DNA of 64,000 bases from Pollenia angustigena (taxonomy: Eukaryota > Arthropoda > Insecta > Diptera > Polleniidae): positions 282,206,067 to 282,270,066 of the forward strand of contig OV884056.1 in the NCBI GenBank assembly GCA_930367215.1, given 5' to 3'. Made by a program: the position numbers and the translations under genes. Shown here in pieces: positions 1 to 13,229 of the stretch. Each line of letters begins with the position of its first letter. The stretch's first letter is position 1. The notes below the pieces were generated by a model. It was not told where the DNA came from. It saw only the letters and a list, made by a program, of their open reading frames with translations, and did no database searches.

Positions 1-962
1 TACTGCAGGAAATATTGCTGCTGTTCGCGATAGTGTGGGTGAAGAGCCGTCCACCTTAACTCGTCGTCGTGCCCAACAATTGCACCTCTCACGCTCGTCG
101 TTGATGAACATTATGCATAAAGACTTGCATTTACACGCTTACAAGGTGCAATTGGCTCAAGAACTAAAGCCTCTTGACCATTCCAAACGTCGTGAATGGG
201 CAGAATGGTGGCAAGAAATGGCAACAGTGGATGATCAATTTTCGAAGAAAATCATCTTCAGTGATGAGGCACATTTTCACCTCAGTGGATTCGTCAATAA
301 ACAGAAATGCCGCATTTGGGCGAATTAGAATCCAAGAGTGATTGTCGAAAAACCAATGCACCCACAAAGAGTGACTGTTAGGTGCGGTTTATGGGCTGGC
401 GGCATCATCGGGCCGTATTTTTTCCAAAATGAGGCCGGTCAGGCAGTTACTGTGAATGGTGTTCGCTATCGTGAGATGATAACGAACTTTTTATGGCCCG
501 AATTGGAAGATATGGATGTGGACGATATGTGGTTTCAGCAGGACGGTGCCACTTGCCACACAGCTAACGAAACAATGGCTCTTTTGCGTAACAAATTCAA
601 TGGCCGTGTTATCTCACGTAATGGCGATGTCAATTGGCCGCCAAGATCATGTGATTTGACACCGTTGGACTTTTTTCTTTGGGGTTATTTGAAAGAAAAG
701 GTGTACGTCGATAAGCCAGCAACAATTCAAGAGCTAAAGGATGAAATAATTCGGCACATTAACGGCATAGAACCTCCATTATGCCTCAGGGTCATCGAAA
801 ATTTGGACCATCGGATGGAGGTGTGCCGCCGTGGTCGCGGCGCCCATTTGGCCGATATTTTGTTCCATACATAATTGAGTAATACCAATATATCATAATA
901 AAATAAAATTACAATAATTTCCTAAATAGTTTGTGTTTTATTCAAAATCAACATCGGCCCTT
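1..962 (+). mobile_element. Tc1/mariner-like element, 3' part, cut by window edge
   Basis: The 3' portion of an IS630/Tc1/mariner-type element. The left end lies outside the window. The right end is put at about 962 because the terminal stretch AACATCGGCCCTT recurs as the right terminal inverted repeat of the deleted copy at 24187-24804. The copy has no clear TA duplication at this end. A Helitron begins 12 bp further on. Confidence 0.8.
2..874 (+). pseudogene. mariner-like transposase, one in-frame stop
   Basis: Cut-and-paste DDE/D transposase of the Tc1/mariner superfamily, which would excise and reinsert the element at TA sites. The frame enters from the left edge at base 2 (about 290 codons visible) and stays in one frame to the stop at 872-874. 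A single premature TAG at 326-328 lies between CRIWAN and NPRVIV, where a one-base change would restore a sense codon. Visible motifs: a helix-turn-helix-like stretch (RRRAQQLHLSRSSL), first catalytic Asp in FSDEAHF, second in WFQQDGATCH, third in PPRSCDLTPLDFF. The last two Asp residues are separated by 36 residues, against 34 in classical mariners. Otherwise the reading frame is well kept, which suggests fairly recent inactivation. The N-terminus is missing only because of the window edge. Confidence 0.88.
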
Positions 963-1233
963 GAAATTTAATAATCTATATATATATAAAAGAAATGGGC
1001 GTTAGTTACTACGTTTATAACTAGATAACGGCTGGATCGATTTCGATGATTCGTACCAATTTGGAATGGTCTCTAACCAAGTAAGAAGAATAGCAAAAAA
1101 TCTAAAATAGGTGGCGCCATTGAAAAGTACTCAGTATGAATTAAATCGTAAACTGCGCATTTGATGATGCTATGATCTTTAGCAAAGTTGTTGAGCATGA
1201 GCCGGCGAACGCTTATAAGTTGATACGACCAAT

Positions 1234-1272
1234 TTCAGACAGGTTTCGCCTGAAAATGACGCGAAATGAGTT
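1234..1272. repeat. 39-bp target-site duplication of the LINE (left copy)
   Basis: A direct repeat of 39 bp, starting TTCAGACAGG and ending GCGAAATGAGTT, is found here and at 3258-3296 with two mismatches. It brackets the LINE exactly, as expected for target-primed reverse transcription. It is unusually long for a target duplication. Confidence 0.85.
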
Positions 1273-3257
1273 CAATTTTCAATTTCAATTCATATTTTAT
1301 TGATAAATATAACATGGTTAATACACAATAATTTTAATATTATATGTAAGTTAAGAGTTTAGTCTATTTTATATGACTTTTCAACTTAATTATGTTATAT
1401 CTGTACTATGTGATAAATTTCTTAAAAATTAATTTAATAAGTTAAGGAAAAATTTTACAAAAACCTTATAAAAAAAAAAAAAAAAAAAAAATAAAAAAGT
1501 TTTATAAAAACGGGAAAAGTTGATAGTTAAAAATACACGGTTTAAGAACATAAAGAACTGATGTGATCATGCGAGGACCCGGCACATCTATTAAAAAAAT
1601 TTTCTGTTATAATAGATATCTTATCCTTGACTAGCGGGATATTAGAAAGTGAATGAAGACGCGATGTTGAAAAATAAGGTGGTAAATTATAAATAGTTTT
1701 TAGAAGTTTATTTTGGCTAACTTGCAACCTTTTCAGATGACATGTTGATGTATCATACCATGCAGGAGCAGCATAAAAAAGAATTGCATGAAACACAACT
1801 TTAAAAATTAACAATTTATTCTCAATACTGAGTTTAGATTTCCGATTTGTAAACGGGTATAATATCTTTTTAGTTATATCGATTTTATTTATAATGTGGC
1901 TAATATGTTCGTTAAATATCATTTTTTTATCGAGAATAACACCTAAATATTTGACATTGGTATCCCATGGTACATTAACACCGTCAACTGTAATATTATG
2001 TTGCGGTAAGAAGCAATTTTTCCTCTTTCTGGTAAAAAATATTGATTGGGTTTTTAAAGGGTTTACTAATATTTTCCATTTTTTGAAGTAATCAATCACA
2101 GTATTTACCGATATTTGTAAGTTACAAAGAGTATCATTAGATAATGTATTTGAGCTTAAGATTGCCGTGTCATCAGCAAAGATGGAGGACTCACAACCAT
2201 TTAAAGAAGGAAAATCAGATGTAAAAATATTATAGAGAATTGGGGAGAAACACGAACCATGGGGACATCCTGCCGGAATATCATATTCGGCAGAGAACTT
2301 ATCGCCAATATGAACTCTAAATGATCGACTTGTCAGGTAGCTTTTGATTAGCAAGACTGTATGATTATTTAAACCAATAGTTAATAGTTTGTGAACGAGA
2401 GCGTCATGCCAAACTGAATCGAATGCAGACTTTATATCTAACAATACCATGGCCGTAGATTTACCACTATTAAAGTTGTCTTTAACGATTTTTTTTGATT
2501 CTGACTAATGGTTGTGTCGTGTTATGTTCAGATCTAAAACCGAATTGTTGAACCGGGAGGATATTGTTATCTTCAATAAAGTTTACAATTTCCTCCTTAA
2601 TAATTTTTTCCAAAATTTTACTCATTGAGTTTAGTAAACTTATTGGTCTATATGAGTCAGGACTTGAGTGATTTTTTCCTGGTTTTGGGATAGCAATTAT
2701 TTTTGCTTTTTTCCAGACTAGTGGAAAGTGGCAAAGCTTTATGCAGGCGTTAAATATACGTGAAAGAATATCCAATCCACTTTGGGGCAGAGCTTTGAGG
2801 CATTTGTTAGAAATACCGTCTACGCCTGGACTCTTCTTATTTTTAAGATTTTTTATAATGCTCTTTATTTTTATGGTACTAACAATACTTGGGGTATGCT
2901 GTGAAGAGCCTCCGGTGTTTAGTACATTTATAGAGTTAGAGACCATCTGAACTGTATTCATGTCACTCATATTAGTAGAAATAGAATGGTTCAAAAGAAA
3001 CTTTTGAGCAATTATTTCTGATTTTTGTAAATTTGTTGTGTACAAATTATCGTTTTGCTTGAGACTTGGAATACATTTAGTTTTCTTCCTAATAATTTTA
3101 GAAATGTTCCAAAATTTTGGAGAAGATTTATCCAGACTTTTAAGCATATTATTCCAATTGGAGTTTCTGAATTTGGATATATTGTCACAAATAACAATAT
3201 TTAAAAAGTTTGATTGTTGTTTATATAAGGGTAGCCTAAATCTAATCCATTTCCTTG
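1273..3257 (-). mobile_element. Jockey-type LINE, 5'-truncated (LINE-3)
   Basis: Non-LTR retrotransposon inserted in the Helitron. It is 5' truncated at 3257 and its 3' end at about 1273 finishes in short GAAATTGAAAATTGAA-like repeats. A poly(T) run near 1469-1490 (poly(A) in element sense) lies in its 3' UTR. The two 39-bp flanks, 1234-1272 and 3258-3296, are the target duplication. Confidence 0.85.
1542..3147 (-). pseudogene. LINE reverse transcriptase, one frameshift
   Basis: Reverse transcriptase of a jockey-type LINE, which copies element RNA at a nicked target. Reading runs from 3147 down to about 2482, shifts frame in a run of eight A residues near 2487, and continues from about 2450 to 1542. 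In order: KSPGVDGISN, AIPKPGKNHSS, YRPISLLNSMSKILEKI, FGFRSEHNTT, then after the shift LLDIKSAFDSVWH, a degenerate AGCPHGSCFSPIL (families usually have GVPQGS here), and the catalytic IFADD. The C-terminal part resembles LINE thumb/maturation regions (VFHAILFYAAPAWYD). The endonuclease is missing through 5' truncation. The single A-run slip is the main break. Confidence 0.9.
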
Positions 3258-3654
3258 TTCAGACAGGTGGCGCCTGAAAATGACGCGAAATGAGTTAAAT
3301 CATAAACTGTGCATTAGATCATGCTATGATCTTTAGCACAGCTGTTGAGCATTACCATACAAAGGTTTCCAGGTTGGTTTGACCAATTTCCAATAGGCGG
3401 CACCATTGAAAATTACTTAAAATAAATTATATCATTTGATCATGCTATGGTCTTTAGTAAAGTTGTTGCGCATGAGCCGGCAAAGGTTTCTTTGTTGGTA
3501 TGAACAATTTCCGACAAGAAGTGCCATTGAAAATTAATCAAATTGTAAGCTATGCAATTGATCATGCTTTGATCTGTTAGCAAAAAAATGTCTAAAATAT
3601 TCCAGAAAAAAGAAATAATAAAGAAAATTCATTTTCTCATACATTTGGTATGGA

Positions 3655-3954
3655 GTGATAAAAGGAAAGTTTAAAGGAGAGGAAGTTCTCATTCCGAGAA
3701 TTCCAATGATCCTAACCGATATGCCATTCGAGTTTAAACGAATCCAATTTCCAATGCGTCTCGCATTCGCCATGACAATCAACAAATCCCAAGGGCAATC
3801 ATTGAGGGTTTGTGGCCTAAATTTGGAGAACGACTGTTTTTTACACGGTCAACTCTATGTCGCATGTTCCCGTGTCGGAAAGCCATCCTCTTTGTTCATT
3901 TTCACACCTGACAGCAAAACGAAAAATATTGTTTATCACAAAGTGCTTCAATGA
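3655..3954 (+). pseudogene. Helitron Pif1-like helicase, C-terminal fragment
   Basis: The C-terminal helicase motifs of a Helitron Rep/helicase, which would unwind DNA during rolling-circle transposition. The fragment shows PMRLAFAMTINKSQGQSL (motif V-like) and QLYVACSRV (motif VI-like, with the conserved Ser-Arg). It ends in HKVLQ followed by TGA about 170 bp before the Helitron 3' end, the expected place for the end of a Helitron gene. The ATP-binding Walker motifs and the Rep domain are missing, so it is a relic. The true 5' edge of the homology is not resolved. Confidence 0.85.
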
Positions 3955-4126
3955 TATTCTCTTAACTTATTCAATAGTTTACTTATAATTCACATTTTCA
4001 TATTCTTTTTTCTTTTTTTTTTTTTGGAAATAAAGATAAATTATCTGCACCGAATATTACCTGTACCTGATTCTGTATACACAAAAACAATTTTCTAGGC
4101 ACAACAACGTTTACCGGATCAGCTAG

Positions 4127-5292
4127 TAAAATATAAAAATAATATTATTGAGTAAAACAGCGTATACCATACAAAATAAAATAGTGTGTCAGATAAATCA
4201 TACGAATTCCTTAAAAAATAAAATAGCCTATATAGAGGACTTGCACTTTGAATGACATAATTGTGGTCTTAAAGGATGCGTACAATAAAAGAAATTGGCC
4301 AATTTAAAGACAAGAAACGGGTTTATGTACTCGTCGAAGAATCCAATATGACGAATTTTTATTTACTGCGATATTGAGGTTTTAACAGACATCCGATTTG
4401 ACAAAAACTTTAAACACGATTTTCTCAAAACCCCAAAAAAATTATACGATATTGTTATATTGAGTGGACGATATAGTTGTAGAATGTAATTACATATCTA
4501 AAAATTCATATTGTGGACAAAACTCAACAGAACCATTATTCGCAATTTTTTACGAAATGTCTTTAATAAATTTTACAATTGTTAAAAACTTTATAAATTA
4601 AGACACAATACCCAACACATTGAACAAGAATATGGCTACCGTACACTTTTTATATTAATTGTTAAACTTAAACATGAAATAAGTCGGTAATTACCACCTG
4701 ACATTTTATTCCAATCGGACTTACCGTTTACAAATTATTTTATTTTCATTCTCTGTGTGCTGCGCAGCGCAATTTGAGGGGCTCATCTTTGTATTCATTT
4801 ATGAAAACAGGATTTTTTTTTAAGACGAAATCGTCACGATGTATGAATATGTAAAAAAGAAAAAGTAAAGTCGTTTTGAGAAAAAAGTTTATGACAATAA
4901 ACTGAATGGTCCCCATTTAACTCACAGGATAATAAATAAAATGTTTACACATAACTTTGTGTAAGTTAATAACAATAAACAAATTGCATAAAATATGGTA
5001 TTTTGTTAAAGAAAAAACAACAAAAAAAGAAGTTTGTACCAGAATTTTACGATAAATAATAAAAAACAAGTCAGTAATATACCTTGGCTATGCCGAATCC
5101 TTTATGCTTTCCATTAGAAATATAAGGGATATGTGATAAGTTATAAACCATTCTTTATAAAATTTGCCAACAAAACAAATGTGTGCAAAATTTTGATGAC
5201 AGCAATTTTCTTCATTACGCACCAATCAGCATTAAATCTGTATAGTCATGTACAACTAAAATAGAGCACATTTTGTTTCAGTAAAATTATTC
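4127..5292. other. No gene seen; AT-rich intergenic stretch
   Basis: No open frame or repeat boundary can be supported. Near 5075-5110 a short piece (GGCTATGCCGAATCC) resembles the terminal hairpin of dispersed repeat family A, probably a relic. Confidence 0.4.
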
Positions 5293-5332
5293 CACTAGAG
5301 CAGTGTTATCCAAATCTTAATTTTCTGTGCAC

Positions 5333-6758
5333 CAGTGTTACCACCAGCAAAATTCAAAATTACACTTGAGATGAAGCAAAATTACCCGATTTATATGAAA
5401 TTACACCTGATATAAAATTGAAGTTTTATTAAATAAAAAGACATTTACAAAGAAGCAAAAACACAACAAACTCATTAAAACAAGATCGATATTAGTCAAG
5501 CTGTTAATTTTATTAAAATTAACAAAAATAACATTAAAGACCTAAAAAAAAATTAATAAAACATAAAATAAAACTGCTAAAATAATGAGTTTAACTTCCA
5601 TATTTGGTTGATATATCTTATGAAGGTTTAAAATCTTCGTTGTCATTGCTTTATAATGGATGCTTTTTAGCCCCATAGAGCTTACGAAAGGTTAGCTGCC
5701 AAACGATCTGCCATACTGTTTCACTTTTTGATCAGGCGCATCATCATGAATAGATTCATGCTTGAACAAAGCCACCAAATTATCCAAATATACTTTGAAA
5801 ATCAGCCATCGATTTTCGCAACTTAAAGGTGACTTCATGATTAAAATAACGCAAATTTTTTTCACAAATGAAGGCGAAGTGTTGATTTACAGAAAATAAC
5901 TGTCAATTTGACTTCAAGGCCTGGCGATGTGACACTTATTGATTGTTTTCCGTAGGGCTGTGAAGTCAGTGGATAATGCTGATAAACCAGCAACAATCGG
6001 TGTCTTGGAGGTCAACATTGTTCATTTTATTCGAAAAAGAGAAACAAAATTAGACGTCTGCAATGCGTTTCGTCAAGGACAGGCGTCTATTTGTTTTAAA
6101 TCAGTTTCAAATGGTAATGCCGTGTATCAATCTGCGATTAAAATTAATTTTTTTTGTGTTGCCTACCATTTTAAGTTTCATGGTGTTAAAAAATACCCTT
6201 TATACCTTATTTAGTAAACAAAATGCCTGCAGAGTTTTATATAACTGTCCCTTTCGTAATTCAGTTTTACAACTGTAAAAGGCGTTAAATATTCTTTAAA
6301 CTAAAACATTAAAAAGTATCAAGGTAGAAATAAAATTAATTATATGTTGCAATATTGGAAACAAATCTTCCCCCAGGCAAGTTTTTAGTTTGAATAACTT
6401 TTTTCAATAAACTTCAGGTTCTAAATCACTATGATAGGCATCTTTATTCAAATCTAAGGGTCCATCTTGCGACATTCATTACTAAACATTTGAAAATATA
6501 TGTATGTATGTTTAATGATTGAAGTCGTTTCTTAAAAAGAAACCGATACTTTGGTTCAAAAGGCTGTGCATTTATTAGCAACAATATTTAAAAAGAATTA
6601 ATTTCATCACTGAAATCGAATCTTGATTTTATTAGGCCAACTGAAGTAAAAACTTCAAATTACACCTGAATTACACCTAAGAGAAATTACCCACGCTCTA
6701 CCCACGACCGTAAAAATTATACCAAATTCGGGTAATTACCCACAAAGTGGCAACACTG
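5333..6758. mobile_element. hAT-like element nested in a hAT, TSD CTGTGCAC
   Basis: A 1426-bp element with perfect 8-bp flanks CTGTGCAC at 5325-5332 and 6759-6766. Left end CAGTGTTACCACC; right end, reverse complemented, CAGTGTTGCCACTTTG. Subterminal ATTACAC and GGGTAATT motifs recur at both ends (for example 5365, 5395, 6660, 6735). No transposase frame is visible, so it is non-autonomous. It inserted 32 bp inside the outer hAT and carries a mariner relic near 5900-6070. Confidence 0.88.
5895..6070 (+). pseudogene. mariner-like transposase relic
   Basis: Nucleotide and translated similarity to bases 640-775 of the element at the window start: GATGTGACACTTATTGATTG matches the CDLTPLDFF region, and DKPATIGVLEVNIVHFI matches DKPATIQELKDEIIRHI. 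Several frame changes and stops show an old fragment. Its boundaries are approximate. Confidence 0.6.
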
Positions 6759-7071
6759 CTGTGCACAATAGTGCTACAAAAACAATAAAAACAACTCACA
6801 CCGATGCTTGTTCTCTTTTATTTCAGTTTGATTTCACTTGTTAATTGAGTGTTGATGAGTACACATGTGCGGATGCTTACGGTTTTTTTTCAGCTTTATT
6901 GTTTTTTCAGCTTTGATTTTATTTCAATATAAACCAGCAAACAAAAAAGTATGATGGAAGACAAAAATTTTTGTTTTGTCATTAAAAATGCTTTTGGAAA
7001 ACATTTTCAATTAAAAGGCATTTTGACCTTTTTCACATAGAAATAAATAAATTAAACGAGGAAAAAAGAAA

Positions 7072-7935
7072 ATGTTTTTTCTTGAGCAAAAAAACCTTTA
7101 TATGCAAAAAATTAAAGAATGGGTTCTGCAAGAAGAGCAAAGTGAGGAAATTTTGCAAAATAAAAAATTAAAAATAGAGATTTCTAGCCAAATAAGCTTG
7201 GAAATCGGCAGACCGTTTATTGATGGAATGCTAGTAAAAAATATTTTACAAAAAACTTTTCAAACGTTAAATTATAAAACAGATTTCATAAAGTCAATTC
7301 CCTTGTCACCCCAAACTGTGGCTAGGCGTATTGCCCAAATAGGAAATTCGGTGGAGTCTTCTATTAAAGAAAAATTAATAAATTGTAAATTTCTTTCGTT
7401 TTGTTTAGATGAAAGTACAGATATTAATGATGTTTGTCAACTGGTTGTCTGTGTAAGATGCATTGATGAACATTTTAATGTTTTTGAATCAATGTTGACA
7501 TTGGAAACCTTTCATGGCCATGTAACGGGAAAGCTTTTGATGGAAGTTGTAAGTGATAAAATTTTTGCTATTGTTGATGTAAACAAAATTGTCGGTGTCT
7601 GCACAGACGGGGCAAGTGTAACGGTAGGAAAAAACACAGGTTTGATAGGTAATATAAAAAAAAGTGAAATGGCAATGCAAAACTTTCACTGCATTATCCA
7701 TCAAGCGGCGCTTGCATCTAAATTTATTACTCAAGACTCTACTATGAAGACTGCAGAACGCATTATAAATAAAATAAGAGGAGGACACACAATGCCCTCA
7801 CTCATCGAAAATTTGTAAAATTTTTAACATCTAAAAACGCAGCTTTCAAAGATCTTAAAATGTTCACTGAGGTACGTTGGCTCAGTCGTGGCGAGTGCCT
7901 TAACCGGCTATATGATTTAAAAGCAAGCGCCGCTT
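7072..7935 (+). pseudogene. hAT transposase (GTF2IRD2/ZBED-like), broken
   Basis: Transposase of the host hAT element, resembling the hAT-derived transposase part of GTF2IRD2 and ZBED proteins. The open frame 7072-7818 gives 248 residues. The first Met lies in a run that lacks an N-terminal BED zinc finger. Visible motifs: SLSPQTVARRIAQ-like linker, FCLDESTDINDVCQL (first catalytic Asp region), VGVCTDGASV (second Asp region) and NFHCIIHQAALASK. A 2-bp duplication near 7790 shifts the frame. The other frame continues from about 7797 as RKFVKFLTSKNAAFKDLK and [16 protein letters not shown] to about 7920, where an inverted copy of this same gene begins. The C-terminal dimerisation region is missing. 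Confidence 0.88.
7404..7715 (+). repeat. 312-bp inverted duplication within the transposase (left arm)
   Basis: Bases 7404-7715 are repeated in inverted orientation at 7923-8234 with few differences, separated by a 207-bp spacer. The arms share both boundaries (TTTAGATG outside, GCGGCGCTTGC inside). A transcript through the locus could fold into a roughly 300-bp double-stranded RNA. Confidence 0.92.
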
Positions 7936-8234
7936 GATGGATAATGCAGTGAAAGTTTTGCATTGCCATTTCACTTTTTTTATATTACCTATCAAACCTG
8001 TGTTTTTTTCCTATCATTACACTTGCCCCGTCTGTGCAGACACCGACAATTTTGTTTACATCAACAATAGCAAAAGGTTTATCACTTACAACTTCCATCA
8101 AAAGGTTTCCCGTTACATGCCCATGAAAGGTTTCCAATGTCAACATTGATTCAAAAGCATTAAAATGTTCATCAATGCATCTTACACAGACAACCAGTTG
8201 ACAAAGATCATTAATATCTGTACTTTCATCTAAA
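7923..8234 (-). repeat. 312-bp inverted duplication (right arm)
   Basis: Reverse-complement copy of 7404-7715. It replaces the 3' end of the transposase and leaves only about 110 bp before the hAT right end. Confidence 0.92.
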
Positions 8235-8636
8235 AATTATATTCATAAAATTCATTACATTTGCAATGCTTAGTTTTGTGTTTGCTGGGCAATGTTATGT
8301 TATCCAATACAGACGCATTTCATTAAATGAGAGTTTTGGTGAACTATGCACTAGAGCCTGCTTACATTAAGGGTTATATCGCTGCGACTCGTAGCACGTA
8401 ATGCGAATTGTAGCGAAAACATTGTCACTTGTGTACTTTTATTATAATATGTATGAGCAGTGCTGCCAGTTAGAATATTTTCGTTATCATATTGTAACGT
8501 GACGTTATAAATCTGAACAAGATAATTATAGTGATCGTAAAAAGCACATATATAAATTATAAGCTTTTAATACAATAAATAACTGAACAATTATAATTAC
8601 ATAAAATTTCGAACCACCAGTACCACTGGTTATATA

Positions 8637-8882
8637 TTGATGTTTGACTGTTGGCTGACAGCCACCGCAGTGGTGCAGAGGTTAGAACTCAAAGAATTCT
8701 GATGAAAGAATGTGGTGATTCTTGAAACATATAAATTCAAACCAGGTTCAAACCCCAGCTCAGCCATGAAAATGATCAATAAATTTTAATAAAATTTCAT
8801 GTTGTAAAAATTTCTTCCTTCAGTAAAAATAATTTAATGAAAATAAAATTTGATGAACTCAAGCCTAAATAAATAATATTTC
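8637..8882 (+). mobile_element. tRNA-derived SINE-like copy
   Basis: Starts near GATGTTTGACTGTTGG, with an A-box-like TGGTGCAGAGGTTAGA at about 8671 and a B box GGTTCAAACCC at about 8746 (RNA polymerase III promoter elements). Its 3' body, TTCATGTTGTAAAAATTTC to CTCAAGCCTAAATAA, is shared with copies at 17340-17625, 17910-18060 and 42830-42950. It ends in AT-rich sequence. The family name is unknown to me. Confidence 0.7.
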
Positions 8883-8925
8883 CAAGACTGGGACATTGAA
8901 GCAGTGAATACCCTTGTTATACCCT

Positions 8926-10400
8926 CCACCACAAAAAGTTGTAATGAGAGTACACTCAAAATATTATGTAGTAAAATTCAAACGAAACTTCATTTTAAAC
9001 AAATAAAAGTTCATTTAAAAAACGGATAATTTACATTTCATTTAAAATAAATGAATTGCACATTAATTTTTATATTTTTTATTTATTAAACAGCATATTC
9101 TGTAAAACTTAATAATTTTTTCATTTAAAAAATATATTTTAACCGACAAAAAATCAAACCACATTAAAAAATAAGTACAAAAAAAAACATTTTTTTTTTG
9201 GTAGTTTATTTTTTGAATAACAAATGTTAAAATGTTAAAAAATAAAGTTATTCGTAAAATAACAATATTTTTATTAAATTTTTTATTATTCATCTCAGAC
9301 CCCATAAAGTATACACTTAAAATATTAGGAAGTTAAATTCAAACGAAAATTCATTTTAAACAAATAAAAATTCATTTAGAAAACGGATCACTTTACATTT
9401 TATTTAAAACAAATGATTTTTACATTCATTTTTTAATTTTTTATTTATTGAACAGCATATTCCTTAAAATTGCATGATTTTTACTATTTAAAAATATATT
9501 TTAAACGACAAAAATCAAACTACATAACAAAATAAATGCGATAAAACATTATTTTTTGGTAGTTTGTTTTTTGAATAACCAACATAAATTTTGAAAGATA
9601 AAATTATTTGTAAAATAACTATACTTTTATTCAATTTTAACAGTACGAAAAACGAATTTCTTAACCCACAATCAGTTACTGTAATAATTTTATGAGGCTT
9701 CTTGAGTTATTCTAAGTCGATAGAGCAATGTCCATCTGTCTGTCCGTCTGTTGAAAACACTCTCACCTTCGAAAAACTCAAAAGAAATGAGCAACCTGGG
9801 TGTCAAATTACTTGTAGTTATCCTAAGCAACTTGGGATTAAAAAACTAACATAAATGTTGGAACAATGCGCGAAATGATATTAGATTTCGCAAAATTTAG
9901 TTTTTTCGACAGGAAATAACACTGTAAAATTTCTTAAAGATCGGTCCATAATTTACCCTAGGCCCCATATAACCTCTACACCCGGAAAACGGTTTATTAC
10001 GCCTTAAACCGTAATAAATAATGCTATCGGAATAAAATTTAACTCTTCACAGTTTTATAGGACTAGAAATCACACCATAAAACTCGTGATGATCGGTCCA
10101 CAATTTACTATAGCCCCATATAAAGGCCCTCTGGTAAATTAATTAAATTCGCCTTAAACTGTAGCAGATATAGATATTGCGGTGAAATTTCTTCCAACTT
10201 AGTTTTATATGACCAGAAATAATGTCATGCTATTTTGTGATATACGGTCCATAATTTACCTTATATCCTATATTTAGCAGCCTTCTGAAATTCACTGTAA
10301 ACGCTAAAATTTATTTCACTGCTGTATTGGAATTTATTCTAGTTTATGTTTTTTAATACCAGAAATCACTCTGCAGAATTTTGGGATGATTTGGGTGCAA
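8926..10400 (+). repeat. Dispersed repeat family A, copy with internal tandem duplication
   Basis: Begins with ATACCCTCCACCAC at about 8932, the same start as the full-length copy at 45886. A unit of about 361 bp is present twice (about 8950-9300 and 9309-9650; each has TCATTTTAAACAAATAAA and TTTTTGAATAAC). After it come GTCCATCTGTCTGTCCGTC (about 9730) and degenerate subunits containing GATCGGTCCATAATTTACC and CCCATATAA. No coding capacity is visible. The right end with the TTCGGC hairpin is not found. Confidence 0.65.
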
Positions 10401-10692
10401 AACTTACTAGGGTTTTCAATTGATCGGGTATTTGGCATTTTTAACTTATTCGATTAAACGAATAAAATTTTCAAATTAAACGATTAATCGAAGATTTTTT
10501 TCGATGATTATAAAACAAATTAGTACTTGAGGAAATAAAAATTTTTTTTTAAATAAAACTTGTCAATGTAGCACCAAATTGTTCACTTTCGGGCACTTTG
10601 ATTTTAAAAGAGTCAATAAAACTTCGGATTTTTAAAACTTTTCTCGGACATTCCATCCTCTGCTATGCTTCTGCAAATTATTTGCTCTAGAG

Positions 10693-13060
<2,368 letters not shown>

Positions 13061-13229
13061 TAAGGGTTAAAAAGGAATGGCATTAATAAGACATTTTATT
13101 TATTTATTTATTTATTTAATCAATGGATATTATCCTTACTGACTAATAACAATATTGACTTAAAATTAATGATTAACAATAAGCATTTTAAAATATACTA
13201 CACTTTACAGAATATATGTACATACAAAT

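Larger units (their letters stand above)
975..4126 (+). mobile_element. Helitron, non-autonomous, split by a LINE
   Basis: Rolling-circle transposon. Seen: a 5' TC start followed by TATATATATAAAAG at 975, a 3' terminus ending CTAG at 4123-4126, and flanking bases A and T that fit insertion between A and T. Near the 3' end lies the C-terminal piece of a Pif1-type helicase. Internal diverged subrepeats (GCGCCATTGAAAA followed by a GATCATGCTATGATCTTTAG-like stretch) occur at about 1110-1240 and 3300-3570. Rep and most of the helicase are absent, so this copy is not autonomous. A jockey-type LINE (1273-3257) sits inside it. The termini are assigned by eye; the 3' hairpin is weak. Confidence 0.75.
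5301..8348 (+). mobile_element. hAT element with 8-bp TSD CACTAGAG
   Basis: Complete by its ends. It is flanked by perfect 8-bp direct repeats CACTAGAG at 5293-5300 and 8349-8356. The left end, CAGTGTTATCCAAATCT, and the reverse complement of the right end, CATAGTTCACCAAAACT, form an imperfect terminal inverted repeat. The 8-bp duplication and the transposase at 7072-7935 place it in the hAT superfamily; the CTAG-centred target resembles the preference described for Buster-type hATs. A second hAT-like element (5333-6758) is nested just inside the left end. Confidence 0.88.

Noticed and set aside
7489..7788. Minus-strand frame with CPVCADTD, resembling a zinc finger, and its twin at 7934-8149 on the plus strand
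   Set aside because: Antisense shadow of the hAT transposase; the twin exists only because that region is duplicated in inverted orientation.
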